From Basidiobolus heterosporus B8920 (lineage: Eukaryota; Basidiobolomycota; Basidiobolomycetes; Basidiobolales; Basidiobolaceae), in contig JNET01029853.1 of NCBI GenBank assembly GCA_000697455.1, positions 1 to 10,725 on the forward strand: DNA of 10,725 bases. The letters run 5' to 3'. This document shows, piece by piece, positions 1 through 10,725 of this stretch. Position 1 is the stretch's first letter. Every line of letters begins with the position of its first letter. Made by a program: the position numbers and the translations under genes. The notes under the pieces were generated by a model. That model was not told the origin of the DNA. It ran no database searches and saw nothing but the letters and a program-made list of their open reading frames with translations.

Positions 1-409
1 ATCCTATCAAGGGACACGGTGAACCATCTTCGAGCCAACGGCGCAGAAATAGAAGAATAGCGTAGGGTGTTTGTGGATTTGTTTATTCATGAAAAGAAAC
101 TGATCAAAGATTGCCTTTCTACCTCAGTTACCAAGTAGTTGATGACGCAGCTGGTACAACACACATGCTCATGCGATTCTTTGTAGAAGGGCCCGATAGC
201 ACTGGTGAAGCACACTTAGACATGACTAAGGTAAAACCAAACTCTTCGTTCCCCATACTCCAGAATACCAGTACAAACCCATGCTCTTTGTTTGGCAGGT
301 CGGAAAAGGCAAATGGGAGTATAGATATCTCTATGTTGACGTACCAGGTACAGTGAATCTACTTCCCTACGAGAAGCGTATTCATAGTCTTAACCACCCT
401 AACTCTTAG
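1..409 (+). CDS. TIM21: Tim21-like subunit of the mitochondrial TIM23 import complex, 3' part
   Basis: This is the C-terminal 90 residues of a Tim21 homologue; the 5' end lies outside the window. Exons are 1-61, 128-230 and 299-409, joined by 66- and 68-nt introns ending in CAG. In frame from base 3 the first exon gives a GHGEP stretch and an RRRNRR basic run. The second exon holds THMLMRFFVEG, and the third holds KWEYRYLYVDVPG, the characteristic Tim21 core strands of the intermembrane-space domain. In known fungi Tim21 is a single-span inner-membrane protein that contacts Tom22 and couples the TIM23 translocase to respiratory complexes. The matrix signal and membrane span would be upstream of the window and cannot be checked. 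The reading frame stays open across both splices and stops at TAG 407-409. Confidence 0.88.
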
Positions 410-471
410 GACGTGGACTGCCCTCTAAACGAGTCGTTGTAGATCACCATTCCCTACATCAGTAAACGTCC

Positions 472-477
472 AATAAA
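472..477 (+). terminator. Poly(A) signal AATAAA for the TIM21-like gene
   Basis: A canonical AATAAA lies 63 bases after the TIM21-like stop codon, with no other gene nearby to claim it. Confidence 0.5.
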
Positions 478-520
478 AGGCATCTTTCATTCAAGCGCTC
501 GGTGTGTTTTCTGTATGTTC

Positions 521-544
521 ACACGTATATCCACACGTATATCC
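521..544. repeat. Two tandem copies of a 12-bp unit
   Basis: ACACGTATATCC occurs twice head to tail (521-532 and 533-544) and is followed by a partial similar ACCACAC. It is a simple short duplication in non-coding DNA with no obvious function. Confidence 0.7.
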
Positions 545-875
545 ACCACACATCTATACTAGCATGCGAGTGAACCTGACTAAACAGCTTGCACCTGGCT
601 GGGAATTCTCATTAGTCACGGTGATCAATGCGTGATCTGAATCTTAGATATTTGTGTATTTGAGATGACAAAGGTGAATCCACATATCAATATCACTATA
701 CCAATGAGATTACTACATTAGCCGACCCGGTTAGGCTTTCCGCTAAAATATCGATAATTGTGACTGACGAACTTTTAGCTCAGTCTACGTATTTTTAAAT
801 AAATCTCTCCTCCTTACATAAAGAGCCGGGTGTTCCCCAGCCTTCCTTTCAATCGTCTCTGTAAAAACCAGCACC

Positions 876-2338
876 ATGACAGCCGGCCAAGCCACCACCG
901 CAGTCAGGTAACATCGAGCCCTTCTTTTTTACAGTTGACCGTTAGTATTCATAGCTTATTTTCCTAGGCACGAAATTGATTCTGCCAAATTAGAGGCCTA
1001 TCTAGTCGAAAATGTGTCTGGCTTTAAGACTCCTTTCGAATTACAACAGTTTGCTTTTGGCCAAAGTAATCCCACCTATTTATTAATCGACGCAAAGTAA
1101 GCATAGTTTTAGCCCACTTATACCTTGAGGTCTCCCAAATATCTGACTTCAGAATTGCTCATTAGTAAGACGAAATATGTCGTACGTAAGAAGCCACCTG
1201 GCCAGATTCTTTCTCGTACCGCCCATGCAGTTGAAAGAGAGTATAAAATTCTGTTCGCATTGAGTAAAAATACCGATCTCCCTGTACCAAATGTATACTG
1301 TCTTTGTGAAGACAGTGATATTATTGGTACCCCTTTTTACGTTAGTATCTTAAGCCCTTCTAACTTCAAGCAAAACGAAGTCACCAACTAACTGAGGTCT
1401 CATAGGTAATGGAGTTTATGAACGGACGTATCTACACTGAGGTTCTTTTTAAGGAATTACCACCCAACGAGCGTAGACAATGGTATTAAAATCCATTGAG
1501 AATCTGTGGTTAAAATAGCAGCACTAACCTTTACGCATTAGTTGGAGTTCAGCCGTCTCTACTCTAGCAAAGCTCCACTCGACTGATTTTCGAAAGATTG
1601 GGCTTGGAGACTATGGCAAGGATTCAGGCTTTTATGCACGACAGATCAAGTCATTGGGAAAGATCTCTCGGATACAATCCCAAGTGAAGAATGAGCATGG
1701 TGAAGAAGTGGGTGAGCTTCCTGGGTTCAAGAGAATTCTCACATGGTTTAGTAAAAACCTAAGTGACGATACCACCACCTTGATCCACGGAGACTATAAG
1801 GTATTGGAACCCATTGCCAACTTTTATGATATTCCTGCTAACTAACTCGCTTTGTTAGATTGATAACTTGGTCTTCCACCCAACTGAGCCCAAGGTGGTA
1901 GGTATCCTAGATTGGGAGTTGTCTACCGTAGGCCACCCTTTATCCGACCTCACAAACCTCCTCCAGCCCTACCTTATCCTCCCTAACACGGACCTTCCAT
2001 TGAAGCGCCTCGATGATGAGACCATAAGAGACCTGGAACTCCCAACCAAAGAAGAGCTTATGCAACTGTACTGTGAGATAGCTAACCGGAAATACCCCAT
2101 CAAGAATTGGGATTTCTTCGTTGCATTCTCCTTTTTCAGAGTATGTTTAATAACCGGTACATAGCAATACGCTCCAACTAACACATCTATCTAGTTGGCA
2201 GTAATTACTCAAGGGATTGCCGCCAGGGCAGCAAAGAAACAGGCTAGCTCGGAAACAGCCGCAAATTACGCGAAAATGTTCCGTCCTCTATCAAACCTGG
2301 TGCTAGCTATCATTGACCAATCAAGTAGCAAACTCTAA
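876..2338 (+). CDS. APH-fold phosphotransferase of ACAD10/ACAD11 type with peroxisomal signal
   Basis: Seven exons (876-907, 968-1096, 1166-1340, 1406-1482, 1542-1800, 1859-2140, 2195-2338) encode 365 residues; all six introns end in TAG. The protein matches the kinase-like N-terminal domain of ACAD10/ACAD11. It has [10 protein letters not shown] near residue 44, RKKPPG at 61-66, HAVEREY, GTPFY then [11 protein letters not shown] at 220-222 followed by DN at 226-227, and DWELS at 242-246. Asp222 is the predicted catalytic base; Asn227 and Asp242 are predicted magnesium ligands. Human ACAD11 carries this domain fused to an acyl-CoA dehydrogenase and has been linked to phosphorylation of 4-hydroxyacyl-CoAs; here no dehydrogenase follows. 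The last three residues, SKL, form a type 1 peroxisomal targeting signal. The start ATG is in a good CACCATGA context. I infer a role in peroxisomal hydroxy-fatty-acid breakdown. Confidence 0.9.
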
Positions 2339-2373
2339 GTACACATACTCGTAATATTCAGTAGTCATTTGCG

Positions 2374-2379
2374 AATAAA
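2374..2379 (+). terminator. Poly(A) signal AATAAA for the APH kinase gene
   Basis: AATAAA lies 36 bases after the stop codon of the APH kinase and about 100 bases before the TATA box of the next gene, which fits a short 3' UTR. Confidence 0.5.
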
Positions 2380-2476
2380 TTTGATTTAATCATTCACTGT
2401 TCCATATTGAGACCAAATATGGGTAGAGTTAGAGAGCTTACTCATCTAGCTTAGTCGGTCAAGTTCAATAGATTCA

Positions 2477-2484
2477 TATAAAAG
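2477..2484 (+). promoter_or_regulatory. TATA box of the unrecognised gene
   Basis: TATAAAAG stands 50 bases before the ATG at 2527. This would place transcription start near 2508 and leave a leader of about 20 bases. An upstream ATG at about 2493 is probably not the start, because its frame runs into TGA directly after the splice. Confidence 0.5.
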
Positions 2485-2526
2485 AGGGATCAATGGATGG
2501 TTCTATTGCAGTTTGTCAATTACAAT

Positions 2527-3219
2527 ATGCTCAAATACGGTTATTTATTAGGTAAGTAACATTCATGCCCTTAACAATTTATATTGTTTGTTGACTCTGT
2601 TTACTTTTCGCTAGGTGAGGGCACAGAAACCAAGATCATTCCTCCACCCCAGCTCAAAGGGAAGATCGGCCTGACTCAAGGAAACCGTTTCTCTTTCGTT
2701 GGAACAAGAAATGCCATACTAGAATGGTTACGCAATCACTGCGATATTCTTGTCGAAGCTAGCTTAGGTTATAAACATGAGGTAGAGGAAGATCTAGTGT
2801 TTGATACATTCCACCAGGATAATGCGGAAGCCTCTTGGAGGGATGCTTTCTGGAGTTACGTAGGCTGGCCAGACAAGAATACTGAACAAGTCCGCGTGGA
2901 GATTCGTATACGAAATGCAAAGATCGATGATGGTCTAGAGCCCTATCACAGAGTCTTGACTCCAAACAGAGTTACTCTAGGCGCTATGGCAGACACACTC
3001 GAAAAGCAATGGGCAAGTTCAGGGCCATCTTATGTGGAGATTGCTAAACATCTGTTAAATGATGAGCCTCTGCCTGCGCCTTATGTTGATAATCTTCCCC
3101 TCTCGAATGTTGTCGTTGAAGATGACGCACCGGCAACTGAAACAACCACTGCATCGGAGCCAGCGCCCGCTCTCGATACTTCAATCCGTAAAGACGCTGA
3201 TGTTCCATATTTGGCTTAG
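2527..3219 (+). CDS. Unrecognised 209-residue protein
   Basis: Two exons (2527-2551 and 2615-3219), split by a 63-nt GT-TAG intron in phase 1, give 209 residues. I do not recognise the family. The visible body (about residues 1-160) is compact and folded-looking, rich in aromatic residues. Tryptophans lie at 46, 83, 88, 93 and 141, with an acidic segment around EVEEDLVFDTF (64-74). No signal peptide, membrane span or catalytic motif stands out. The last 45 residues are acidic and rich in Ala, Thr and Pro, likely disordered. Codon use and composition resemble the neighbouring genes, and the frame stays open for 201 codons in exon 2, so it is likely a real gene. Support for the start comes from the TATA box upstream and the matching splice phase. 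The tiny first exon (eight codons) is the least certain part. Confidence 0.72.
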
Positions 3220-3287
3220 AGAATCGAATCTCTTTACTTTCCAAATGTCTACATGATTCTAAATCCATTTGTTAATACATTTATTTT

Positions 3288-3293
3288 ATTAAA
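3288..3293 (+). terminator. Possible poly(A) signal ATTAAA of the unrecognised gene
   Basis: The variant signal ATTAAA lies in a very AT-rich run 69 bases after the stop codon; no AATAAA is nearby. Confidence 0.3.
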
Positions 3294-4525
3294 ATAAGAT
3301 TGCTCAGTATTTTCAGTTATATAGCTCATCAGACGGGTAACACGTAGACAGTTAACGAGACCCAGCGTGCATATTCATTTGCGTGGATTATTGTTTAAAT
3401 ACAACAAACATCATATCAAACAATACTATTATTTGTGTGTACTCGGCATACATTTCACTGTCGCACCTATATAAGAACCGGTTACCTTACCACTTGGATG
3501 ATGTCAATGCTTGTGATAACAAGGGAATCGAGAACTAAGATTACGGAGTCATCATTAAAATATATTATTATGCAGACAATAACATTTGACAATACCACTC
3601 GACAATACATGGGATTCATATGCTTTGAGCTTAGCTTTGGCCCTAAACAATTTTAGCAGATGAAGAGCGCCGCCTCACTTAAATCCTCTAAGCCATTTCG
3701 GAATCCCTTGTCCTTTTGGTAAGGTGAACCTCTCATGACGGTACTGAACAATGGATTGGACAGAAGGGGCGGAAAGGGCGGAAAAGACAGAAAGCAAGGA
3801 AATACAAAAAGGAAGGATTAGGCTTTGGTGCCCAGACTTTCGCTTGCTATATATGGCTGGGTAATTGGATTAGTGTAATTGTCTTTCCGAATCAGTCCAT
3901 GGATTTTGATTGTCTTATGAACTTGTTTCTTCGCTGTTTCTCTACAACATCCTTTACTCCTTACGGAACACATGGAGTTAAGTTGTCTTTTCTGTACCAT
4001 GTTGTTGGTTGTGTCGTTCCTAGTGGTATTCAGTACAATAATATGGTAATACATTGTAGTACTCATTAAATACACTTTTCCAATGGATCTGATGAGGGTC
4101 CTCGGTTTGAAAGTCACCATTTCCCATTTTGTACTATTGATAATTATCTAGCAAATGTTCTTTATAACTCTATTATCAAATCCCTAACTTCACCCCTTTT
4201 TGACGCTTGCTATCTTTATTCACTTTCACCTTTGTCCGCATCTACTTCACGCTCTCTTTGCCAGTTAGTTTCTCTTCAGCAAAAGTGCAATTCTATTAGT
4301 ATTTTGTGCCAACTGCAACTGACTTCGGCACATATAGACAATATCTGATAATACATTACACTTACGCTCATTAGCTTTCACGACAGTATGTAACGTTTCC
4401 TGTATATTCTTTTTTAACCCTAAACTACAGAGATAATCGCTTTGAGTATTCTCCCGATTTTTCGACTTGGTTCTTTACCAAAAGTAAAAAATCATCTTTG
4501 CTCATGAATATTTATTTAGTCACAA

Positions 4526-4532
4526 TATAAAG
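4526..4532 (+). promoter_or_regulatory. TATA box of the PAK kinase gene
   Basis: TATAAAG stands 39 bases before the PAK ATG at 4565. If it is used, the 5' leader is very short. A TGAAACA, which matches the core of the yeast Ste12 pheromone response element, follows at 4541-4547; one copy this close to the start is weak evidence. Confidence 0.4.
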
Positions 4533-4564
4533 TCTAGGTTTGAAACATTTAAGGCTCCTTTTCA

Positions 4565-7203
<2,639 letters not shown>

Positions 7204-7687
7204 TCAGCCACTATTCTATAAGTACTTCTCACTCATTTTCGTGTAAATCTGTTCCATTTAGCCATGATTTTGCTCTACAAAGCATCGTAATTAATCCACA
7301 TTCCACGATTCTTTCCATTTTTCCCGAGTTTCTTCATACTCTTCTCTATTGATGTTGGCTAGGAAAACAGGGATTTTGATGTAGGACGGTTTTGTTTTTC
7401 GATTCACTCACTTACTTTTAATTCAACCCAATCTAATGTGTTCTCTGAGAGTGGTTGAAGATATTTTAATGTATTTCCATCACCATAACCACCACTTGAT
7501 TCCCATCTATACCACTGCCTCGCATCAATTAGAAAACTTACTGATAAACATATATAGCTAACCTGGGGTTGGATCACAACAGCTGCCTAGTGTTTATAGT
7601 TCTCTTTTATTGATTCACTAGCGTTTGGCAAGCATAAGCGTGTTAGGTAAATGTACATGGTGTTGGAGGCTCACCAAGCTTCCTAAA
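7204..7687. other. Shared 3' region between convergent PAK and cyclin H genes
   Basis: This 484-base stretch separates two stop codons that face each other. It is AT-rich and holds both 3' UTRs. I see no AATAAA for PAK on the plus strand; the cyclin H signal is present at its right side. There is no coding region. Confidence 0.5.
7606..7611 (-). terminator. Poly(A) signal AATAAA for cyclin H
   Basis: On the minus strand AATAAA lies 77 bases after the cyclin H stop codon. Confidence 0.5.
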
Positions 7688-9083
7688 TTAATCCAACACT
7701 GACGCGATCTCTTTCTCTTTCTCCTCGGCCAGCTTTTGTTTCTTGAGCTTTCTGAGATTCTCTTCCTCCACCTCCTGGGCCTTTTTTCTTTTGTATCTGT
7801 TGGTGTAGAGCACATGGTGAGAAAAAGATTAATGGTTATCAGAATAAAGAGGGGCCACTTACAGAAGACTATCGGGATTCTTCTCTGGATTACGACAAAA
7901 GATTAGTCTCCGATCGATCTCCTTTACCACCGCTATTTGGACCGGCTTATAGTCCTGTAGGATGGTCTCGATTTCACCCAGGATTTTCAGTAGTTTTGTC
8001 AAAGAGTCTGGATCTTTTTCGAACTTCTGCTTCAAATATCTGAGGAAAGGGTTAAGTGGTGGATCAGGGAAAAGGTATGAATCGAGGTTAGTTACCCTTC
8101 AACGTCACATCGAAACTGCTTGCCGGCCAGGTTCATGGCTGCCATGGCAATTTGGGAGGGTTGGTACAAGAAAATCAGATCTGTGTAAAGCGATTTATCC
8201 ACCCAATCCACCGCCTTCTCATAAGTGGATGTTAAGATAGCCAGATCCTGAATGTGAGACTGGTGAAGCAAAAAGTGGGTTAATTTAAGTCTTGAAGTGA
8301 ATTCGAATCAACTCTACCAAGCTACCTGCATATCTAGATACAACCCATGTAACGGTCTGTATGGATGATGGATGGTAAACTCGAATTTTAAACTCTGGGA
8401 GATGATAAACTCCAAGTCTAATATCGACTGTGCGGTAGCTTTAGGGATACGTTTAGCAAAATCTTCAATGGCTATAAATGAGTTTTCCACTTTAGTTGCG
8501 AGAAAGAGGCAAGTCAGTCTTGAAGCAAGGCAGAGGTTAGAAATCGAGAAACTCCAAGTGAAAATAAACCGTCAATAATTACATAATCGTCTTTGGGTGA
8601 TAATCCATCACAGTATTGTACAGAAAGAAGCGTTTCATGTAAGTGACCGCGGTAGCCTTTTGAAGTATATCAAAAAAGACTCGTTAAACTTTGGGGAAGA
8701 GTTCAGATAAAAGAACTGACTCGACTTACTTTCACTTTGTTGGGAAACTGAAAAGCTTTACAAAAGTCTCTCACTTTAGTTTCATAAAAACCCACCAACG
8801 CCATTTCGTCGCTCACGTTTAAATAGTTGGTTTGACCATTGTTACTTTGTTGATTGTCACCGAGTTGTTTCTAGATCCAGGTAAGGATATCAATGAGGGT
8901 AGGGAAGATACGCTTGAATCCAAAGAAAATTTCTTTATTTACCGCCTCTTCCAGATTATTCTTGACCCTCTCTATGGATGCTTGGTTACTTTTTTGTCGG
9001 ATTTCTTGTAGCTGTTTCTCACTGAATCTCCAGTCTCTATATTGAGAAGATTGTTCGTAAAGAGGTCGTAACTCTTTCGCCAT
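7688..9083 (-). CDS. CCL1: Cyclin H / Ccl1, regulatory subunit of the CDK-activating kinase in TFIIH
   Basis: Seven exons on the minus strand (9083-8943, 8870-8730, 8656-8583, 8518-8326, 8259-8096, 8039-7863, 7796-7688) encode 332 residues, close to human cyclin H (323). The N-terminus has the cyclin H signature SSQYRDWRFSEKQL (11-24). The first cyclin box runs from about residue 66 and includes FYETKVRDFC, KRFFLYN (102-108), YHPK, and LTCLFLATKVEN (from 120). HHPYRP and YQPSQIAMAAM in the second fold are also typical. The last 35 residues are strongly charged and probably form a coiled coil. Cyclin H pairs with CDK7/Kin28/Mcs6 and Mat1 in the nucleus, activates cell-cycle CDKs and phosphorylates the RNA polymerase II tail. 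The introns at 8657-8729 and 8519-8582 end in AAG, forced by the conserved protein frame. Confidence 0.94.
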
Positions 9084-9543
9084 ATTATTACCGTTCTTAA
9101 GATAAACAGTGGAGACACCACATAAAAATCTCCTATAATTCCCAAATTTCCTTGGGCCCTAGAAATATATCATCAATATTTACATAAACGAATAAAATTT
9201 TGTGATCTCTTATCTGTAGTCATAAATGATGTGGTTCTTGTATAACTCAAATGGAAGCTTATTGAACACTTTCTGCTAACAGCTAATGTAAGAGTGAATG
9301 CGCTTGGAATGTTTGAATGAGTACCTACATTGATACATCTATACTTTATCATAGATAAACCGGCTACAATAGTAGCATTTTCCCACGAGAGAACGACATG
9401 GAGTGAAATTAAACGAAAATTCTCTCATTTCGTCAAATTTATTGAAGTTGTATGAGTAAAAAAACGAAGACAAAGCTTTCCAATATACCCAAAGAGAATG
9501 CCAATGCTGACTGAACTAATGCTAAGAATGGTAATTTCTCCAC
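9084..9543. other. Spacer between ATP18-like and cyclin H genes
   Basis: These 460 bases hold the 3' UTR of the ATP18-like gene and the promoter of cyclin H, both on the minus strand. The region is AT-rich. No clear TATA box, coding region or RNA gene is visible. Confidence 0.45.
9438..9443 (-). terminator. Poly(A) signal AATAAA for the ATP18-like gene
   Basis: On the minus strand AATAAA lies 101 bases after the stop codon of the ATP18-like gene. Confidence 0.45.
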
Positions 9544-9863
9544 TTAATGAGCGGATTGTTGCTTGTTTTTGGCTAAAAGAAGAAACCCCAAGGTTATGAA
9601 AGGTAGAAGCAGAAGATATTCATATACAATACTTACCCAAAGGATTACGAGGATCGTTAGCGTACTCAGGAGCTATAAGAGAATATCAGCTGTTTAGCGA
9701 AACATGAAACTTTCTTAAGAAATTACTGCAAGTTGAAAGCACCTTGAATCATAGCATTTTGAAGTTTAGCGATCAAGCAGAAGGTAATAACTCCACCTGC
9801 GAAGAAAGGAAACATGGGACGGAAAACTGGAGTAGACCAAGCACGAAGACCGAAGAAGCTCAT
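9544..9863 (-). CDS. ATP18: ATP synthase subunit J (Atp18-like)
   Basis: Three exons on the minus strand (9863-9743, 9672-9637, 9572-9544) give a 61-residue protein, close to yeast Atp18 (59 residues). It begins MSFFGLRAWSTPVFRP, followed by a single hydrophobic segment at about residues 17-33. After the membrane span comes the family signature EYANDPRNP (43-51), and a polar tail ends in SAH. Atp18 is a small single-span subunit of the membrane (Fo) part of mitochondrial F1Fo-ATP synthase, near the dimer interface in yeast. The middle exon is only 36 nt. The first donor is GTGCTT, weaker than the GTAAG-type sites elsewhere in the window. Both introns end in TAG. Three CCAAT boxes and an E-box lie upstream, which fits control of a respiratory gene. 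Confidence 0.9.
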
Positions 9864-10070
9864 TGTAGCGTGTGTTTTTTTGTTAACAAGGGAGGTTAGG
9901 AGAGGTATTCGAGTTTTCTATACAAGACCAAGTCAAGTTCAGAGGTTGATACTCCACTAAATTAGTAGTTACAAACTCCTGCTGAATGATCATGATACCC
10001 TACTAAACTCTGCTGCCCCAGCGAATCAGTCTCCCAAAAAAATCTTTTCCCCCAACTTGAGCACTTGGTG

Positions 10071-10135
10071 ATTGGGGTTCTCATTGGAAATTGAAGGATT
10101 TACAATTATCACGTGACCTGACGTGGGGCTATTGG
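10071..10135 (-). promoter_or_regulatory. Three CCAAT boxes upstream of the ATP18-like gene
   Basis: On the minus strand CCAAT occurs at 10075-10071, 10087-10083 and 10135-10131, that is 208 to 272 bases upstream of the ATP18 start and in its orientation. In fungi CCAAT is bound by the HAP (NF-Y) complex, which activates respiratory genes. Three copies in 65 bases are more than expected by chance, but binding is inferred. Confidence 0.45.
10109..10116. promoter_or_regulatory. Palindromic E-box TCACGTGA
   Basis: A perfect 8-bp palindrome with a CACGTG core lies between the second and third CCAAT boxes. It is the site class bound by bHLH factors such as Cbf1, USF or Pho4. Function here is inferred from its position only. 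Confidence 0.45.
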
Positions 10136-10269
10136 AAAACCAAACAGGGCACAGAAATCGGCGTAGATATGAACTTTCAATCGTTCAGGATAATAAAATG
10201 GCCAGGTATCCCAGCAACAATCTAAGCCACCAGCAACTGGTTTAACATACATATTAGTAAAGATAGCAC

Positions 10270-10275
10270 TTTATT
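10270..10275 (-). terminator. Poly(A) signal AATAAA for the phosphotransferase gene
   Basis: On the minus strand AATAAA lies about 155 bases after the phosphotransferase stop codon. Confidence 0.4.
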
Positions 10276-10428
10276 AACGTGATGATTGGTAAAGTAATCG
10301 ACTTCTGAGATACAATCATCAATCGGTCCCAGAAAATTAGAGTGAAAGTACATGAAAGATCTATCTGAACGGGACAATGAATAGGAGAATGAATGGGGCA
10401 GTAAATGGGAAAATACACCAGAGAACAT

Positions 10429-10725
10429 CTAATTCTGATGTTTCTTGTAGGGAATGGACAGGCAACGAATCCCCAGGTAACTACAGAAGCGATCAATCAC
10501 CAGCAGAGCCCAATGGGAGTAGGCTATCAGTGCGAAAAAGAAAAAGGCAAGCAGGTAGTAATATTCGATGGCTGGAGTAAAGATAGGTTTCCTGTTGCAT
10601 AGTATTAGAGATGAGGATGAGGATTCGCTCGATAAATAGTAATGTTAATGACTGCAACTTACGTGTTGAACCAGACTGGTGCGTTGGTGACCGCAGCACC
10701 GATCACAAGTGGTGTGATCAATACT
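10429..10725 (-). CDS. Choline/ethanolamine phosphotransferase (CPT1/EPT1 family), C-terminal part
   Basis: Two minus-strand exons are visible (10725-10663, incomplete, and 10591-10429), joined by a 71-nt GT-CAG intron; together they give the last 75 residues. The visible piece contains a hydrophobic helix (LITPLVIGAAV), then the segment PAIEYYYLLAFFFFALIAY, a membrane span, and the ending HWALLVIDRFCSYLGIRCLSIPY. The pattern of Y-x-L-helix, VIDRFC, LGIRCLSI and PY at the C-terminus is typical of fungal and animal CPT1/EPT1 proteins. The catalytic CDP-alcohol phosphotransferase motif is N-terminal in this family and lies beyond the window. These enzymes join CDP-choline or CDP-ethanolamine to diacylglycerol in the ER or Golgi membrane. 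Which of the two substrates is preferred cannot be told from this end. Confidence 0.8.

Larger units (their letters stand above)
410..875. other. Spacer between TIM21-like and APH kinase genes
   Basis: This 466-base stretch holds the 3' UTR of the TIM21-like gene and the promoter of the APH kinase gene. It contains a short tandem repeat (521-544) and an AT-rich TATA-like run (TTTAAATA, about 793-800) roughly 80 bases before the next ATG. I see no coding region or structural RNA in it. Confidence 0.5.
3220..4564. other. Long spacer upstream of PAK with no supported gene
   Basis: This 1345-base stretch holds the 3' UTR of the unrecognised gene and the PAK promoter. A purine-rich tract with GGGCGGAAA repeats lies near 3764-3805. 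Between about 3728 and 4120 both strands are open for roughly 100 codons. The plus frame encodes a lysine/arginine-rich run followed by a hydrophobic segment but lacks an early ATG. The minus ORF (4120-3818) has no recognisable motif. A short ATG-led frame at 3661 (20 codons) has a good-looking donor after it, but no in-phase acceptor follows. The last 350 bases are C/T-rich on the plus strand. I found no tRNA or repeat element. Confidence 0.45.
9864..10428. other. Promoter region of ATP18-like gene and 3' UTR of the phosphotransferase
   Basis: These 565 bases separate two minus-strand genes. The left part, next to ATP18, carries a possible TATA element on the minus strand (TATAGAAA, 9922-9915), CCAAT boxes and an E-box. 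The right part contains the phosphotransferase poly(A) signal. Open frames here on both strands are short and show no family motif. Confidence 0.5.

Noticed and set aside
2527-3219. Ornithine decarboxylase antizyme as identity of the unknown gene
   Set aside because: A weak likeness around the acidic and aromatic segment was noted, but the antizyme frameshift arrangement is absent and the match is too poor.
3435-3656. 73-codon plus-strand open frame in the spacer
   Set aside because: It has no motif, an odd composition, and no promoter or splice support.
4415-4430. Single TTAACCCTAAAC as a telomere-like repeat
   Set aside because: It occurs once only, with no array.
7618-7815. Arginine-rich open frame on the minus strand
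   Set aside because: It is another reading frame of the last cyclin H exons and has no motif of its own.
10222-10496. Overlapping open frames on the minus strand in the phosphotransferase 3' region
   Set aside because: They run through the 3' UTR or lie in other frames of the last exon, and they show no domain.
10707-10725. Perfect inverted repeat GATCACA/TGTGATC near the right edge
   Set aside because: It lies within the coding exon of the phosphotransferase and is explained by codons for conserved hydrophobic residues.

Overview
The window reads as compact nuclear DNA from a fungus. Seven protein genes are visible, with 29 introns of 54 to 120 nt (most 56 to 74), typical GT donors and frequent CTAAC-like branch sites. 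The fungal assignment rests on a yeast-type ATP synthase subunit J, a CRIB-containing Ste20/PAK kinase, a stand-alone ACAD10/11-type phosphotransferase and the very short introns. An early-diverging lineage is possible, but the sequence alone does not settle this.

Layout, left to right: the 3' end of a TIM21-like mitochondrial import gene (1-409, +); a complete seven-exon APH-fold kinase ending in a peroxisomal SKL signal (876-2338, +); a two-exon gene that I do not recognise (2527-3219, +); a 1.35-kb spacer without a supported gene; a twelve-exon PAK/Ste20 kinase of 623 residues (4565-7203, +); a convergent seven-exon cyclin H/CCL1 gene of 332 residues (7688-9083, -); a three-exon ATP18-like gene of 61 residues (9544-9863, -); and the last two exons of a choline/ethanolamine phosphotransferase (10429-10725, -).

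The genes are individually controlled housekeeping and signalling genes, not an operon or a system. TIM21 and ATP18 act at the mitochondrial inner membrane. The APH kinase is predicted to be in peroxisomes. PAK transmits Cdc42/Rac signals, and cyclin H activates CDK7-type kinase in TFIIH. The phosphotransferase makes membrane phospholipid. I see no transposon, virus-derived element, tRNA, rRNA or CRISPR.

The most notable observations are a cluster of AAG 3' splice sites (five of 29 introns, two of them forced by conserved protein sequence), the peroxisomal stand-alone ACAD10/11-type kinase, the unrecognised tryptophan-rich gene, and three CCAAT boxes plus an E-box upstream of ATP18. No new multi-gene system was found.
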